Shown one piece after another: positions 62,961 to 64,000 of a DNA stretch of 64,000 nt. The number at the start of each line of letters is the position of its first letter. The first letter of the stretch is position 1. Under the pieces are notes generated by a model. The model worked only from the letters and a program-made list of their open reading frames with translations. It made no database searches and was not told the DNA's origin. A program made the position numbers and the translations under genes. Source of the stretch: Saccopteryx bilineata (taxonomy: Eukaryota; Chordata; Mammalia; Chiroptera; Emballonuridae); the NCBI RefSeq assembly GCF_036850765.1, contig NC_089491.1, positions 130,936,266-131,000,265 of the forward strand, given 5' to 3'.

Positions 62961-64000
62961 GAGCTTTCACGTATCGGCTTGCCGGACGCTGAGGTTTACA
63001 GTAGCGCGAAGGACTTAGAAGCCCTCCAAAATTCAAAAGGTGTCTTTAAGGCAAACTGTAGATCAGTCACCAACGCTACCAATCAGCTGGTGCTTGCAGA
63101 TTCTTTTGTGTTGGGAAAAGTGGATGGAGAAGTAACTGAGAACGCGCAGTTTCCACACCCAGAGCTCCGTGAAGGAGCTTAGGCCAGGGCATAGTCTTTT
63201 TTATTCTTTAAATGGTTTTTCTATTGAATTGACAAGTATTTCATCCACTGGTATCATAACCTGTGTGAACTCTTTACAAATTACTTTGCGAAACTCAGTT
63301 AACAAATCGATGATCCCAAACTTTGTACTCTGTGCCTAAATCACTTTATATGCGTGAAATAAATTGCATATTTAAATGTACTACTCGGGCACTTTAAAAG
63401 ATTATCCATAGGTAAGTTTATGACGTGACTACTTGGTAACGGCACTTTCTGTTCCAAAAATGCCTTATTCCAGAAAGGGCGGGAACTTAAGGGAATTGTA
63501 GCTTCATTAGAGAAAAGCCTGAAATGCAACTATTGTTAGTACAAGACCAAGCCTTTTTTATGAAACGGGGTTTTGATGGGCGAAAAGATGCAAAGAGAGC
63601 AAGGTGCAGGGTAAAGTACGGGTTGGGGTGTCACTGAAAACAAACTTTTGCTTAATTCATAATTTAAGTGTATTCTTGAAATAATTATATGAACTTTAAC
63701 AAATAGGAAGATTAATGAAAAATATGATTAATTTTACTTTTAAGAATACTAGTAATTAAAAACTACCTAAATTAAAGGGATAAGATTGAATGATAATTAT
63801 CCTAAGTTTTCTGTATGTAAGTGCTTTCTAGGTATTTTACAATTTAAATTAATTGAATATGTTACATATTTCAATAATGGCTGTTTCCTTAAGAAACATT
63901 TTTAATGGCTATTTCAGAGGCAAATTTCAGAGCAATCTGTAGGAATTATTAGAAATTCTGAATGAATGAATTTCAAATAAATTTGACCTTATTGACTTTT
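62961..64000. other. Upstream flank of RAP1B
   Basis: Sequence beyond the CpG island turns AT-rich. No coding exon, repeat family or RNA gene was recognised. Confidence 0.6.

Overview
The window is mammalian nuclear DNA carrying one gene, RAP1B, on the minus strand. Six coding exons (12132-19326) join to a 184-codon reading frame with every key residue of the Rap1 small GTPases. Residues A48, D107, N139 and the tail ending KKSSCQLL identify RAP1B rather than RAP1A. A non-coding 3' exon (about 8235-9549) and a non-coding first exon in a CpG island (about 62280-62620) complete the usual eight-exon layout.

The organism is most likely a bat, probably a rhinolophoid (horseshoe or roundleaf bat). 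This rests on dense tRNA-derived SINEs that I recognise from memory as bat families, together with several hAT and mariner-type DNA transposons. No database search was possible.

Layout by region. 1-8230: downstream flank of RAP1B, with repeats only. 8235-19352: RAP1B exons 8 to 2 with six short introns. 19353-62279: intron 1, about 43 kb, filled with repeats and containing no second gene that I can support. 61900-62960: CpG island promoter with a palindromic CRE and GC boxes. 62961-64000: upstream flank with nothing recognised.

Repeat names used here. SINE-A is a long (about 380 bp) family whose head reads like a tRNA gene (GGCTCAGTGGTAGAGCG, then GGTTCGATTCC) and whose body holds two or three copies of a roughly 25-bp unit containing GGGCAGAGC. 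SINE-B (about 330 bp) has the head CCTGACCAGGCRGTGGCGC and the tail motif AGAAAGCAATCAATGAAC. SINE-C (about 160 bp) has the motif GGTTNGATTCC followed by ACATACAAGA. SINE-D (about 180 bp) has the head CCTGACCTGTGGTGGCGC and the motif CTTGCCTGGTCAAGG. Several hAT elements carry 8-bp target duplications of the form nnnTAnnn, the Buster-clade signature.

I did not find an undescribed molecular system. The observations most worth checking are a predicted overlapping upstream ORF in the RAP1B 5' UTR, a pair of 63-nt exon-like segments in intron 1, a cluster of Buster-type hAT insertions (one SPIN-like, two with internally deleted transposase remnants), and the nested order of SINE and hAT insertions.
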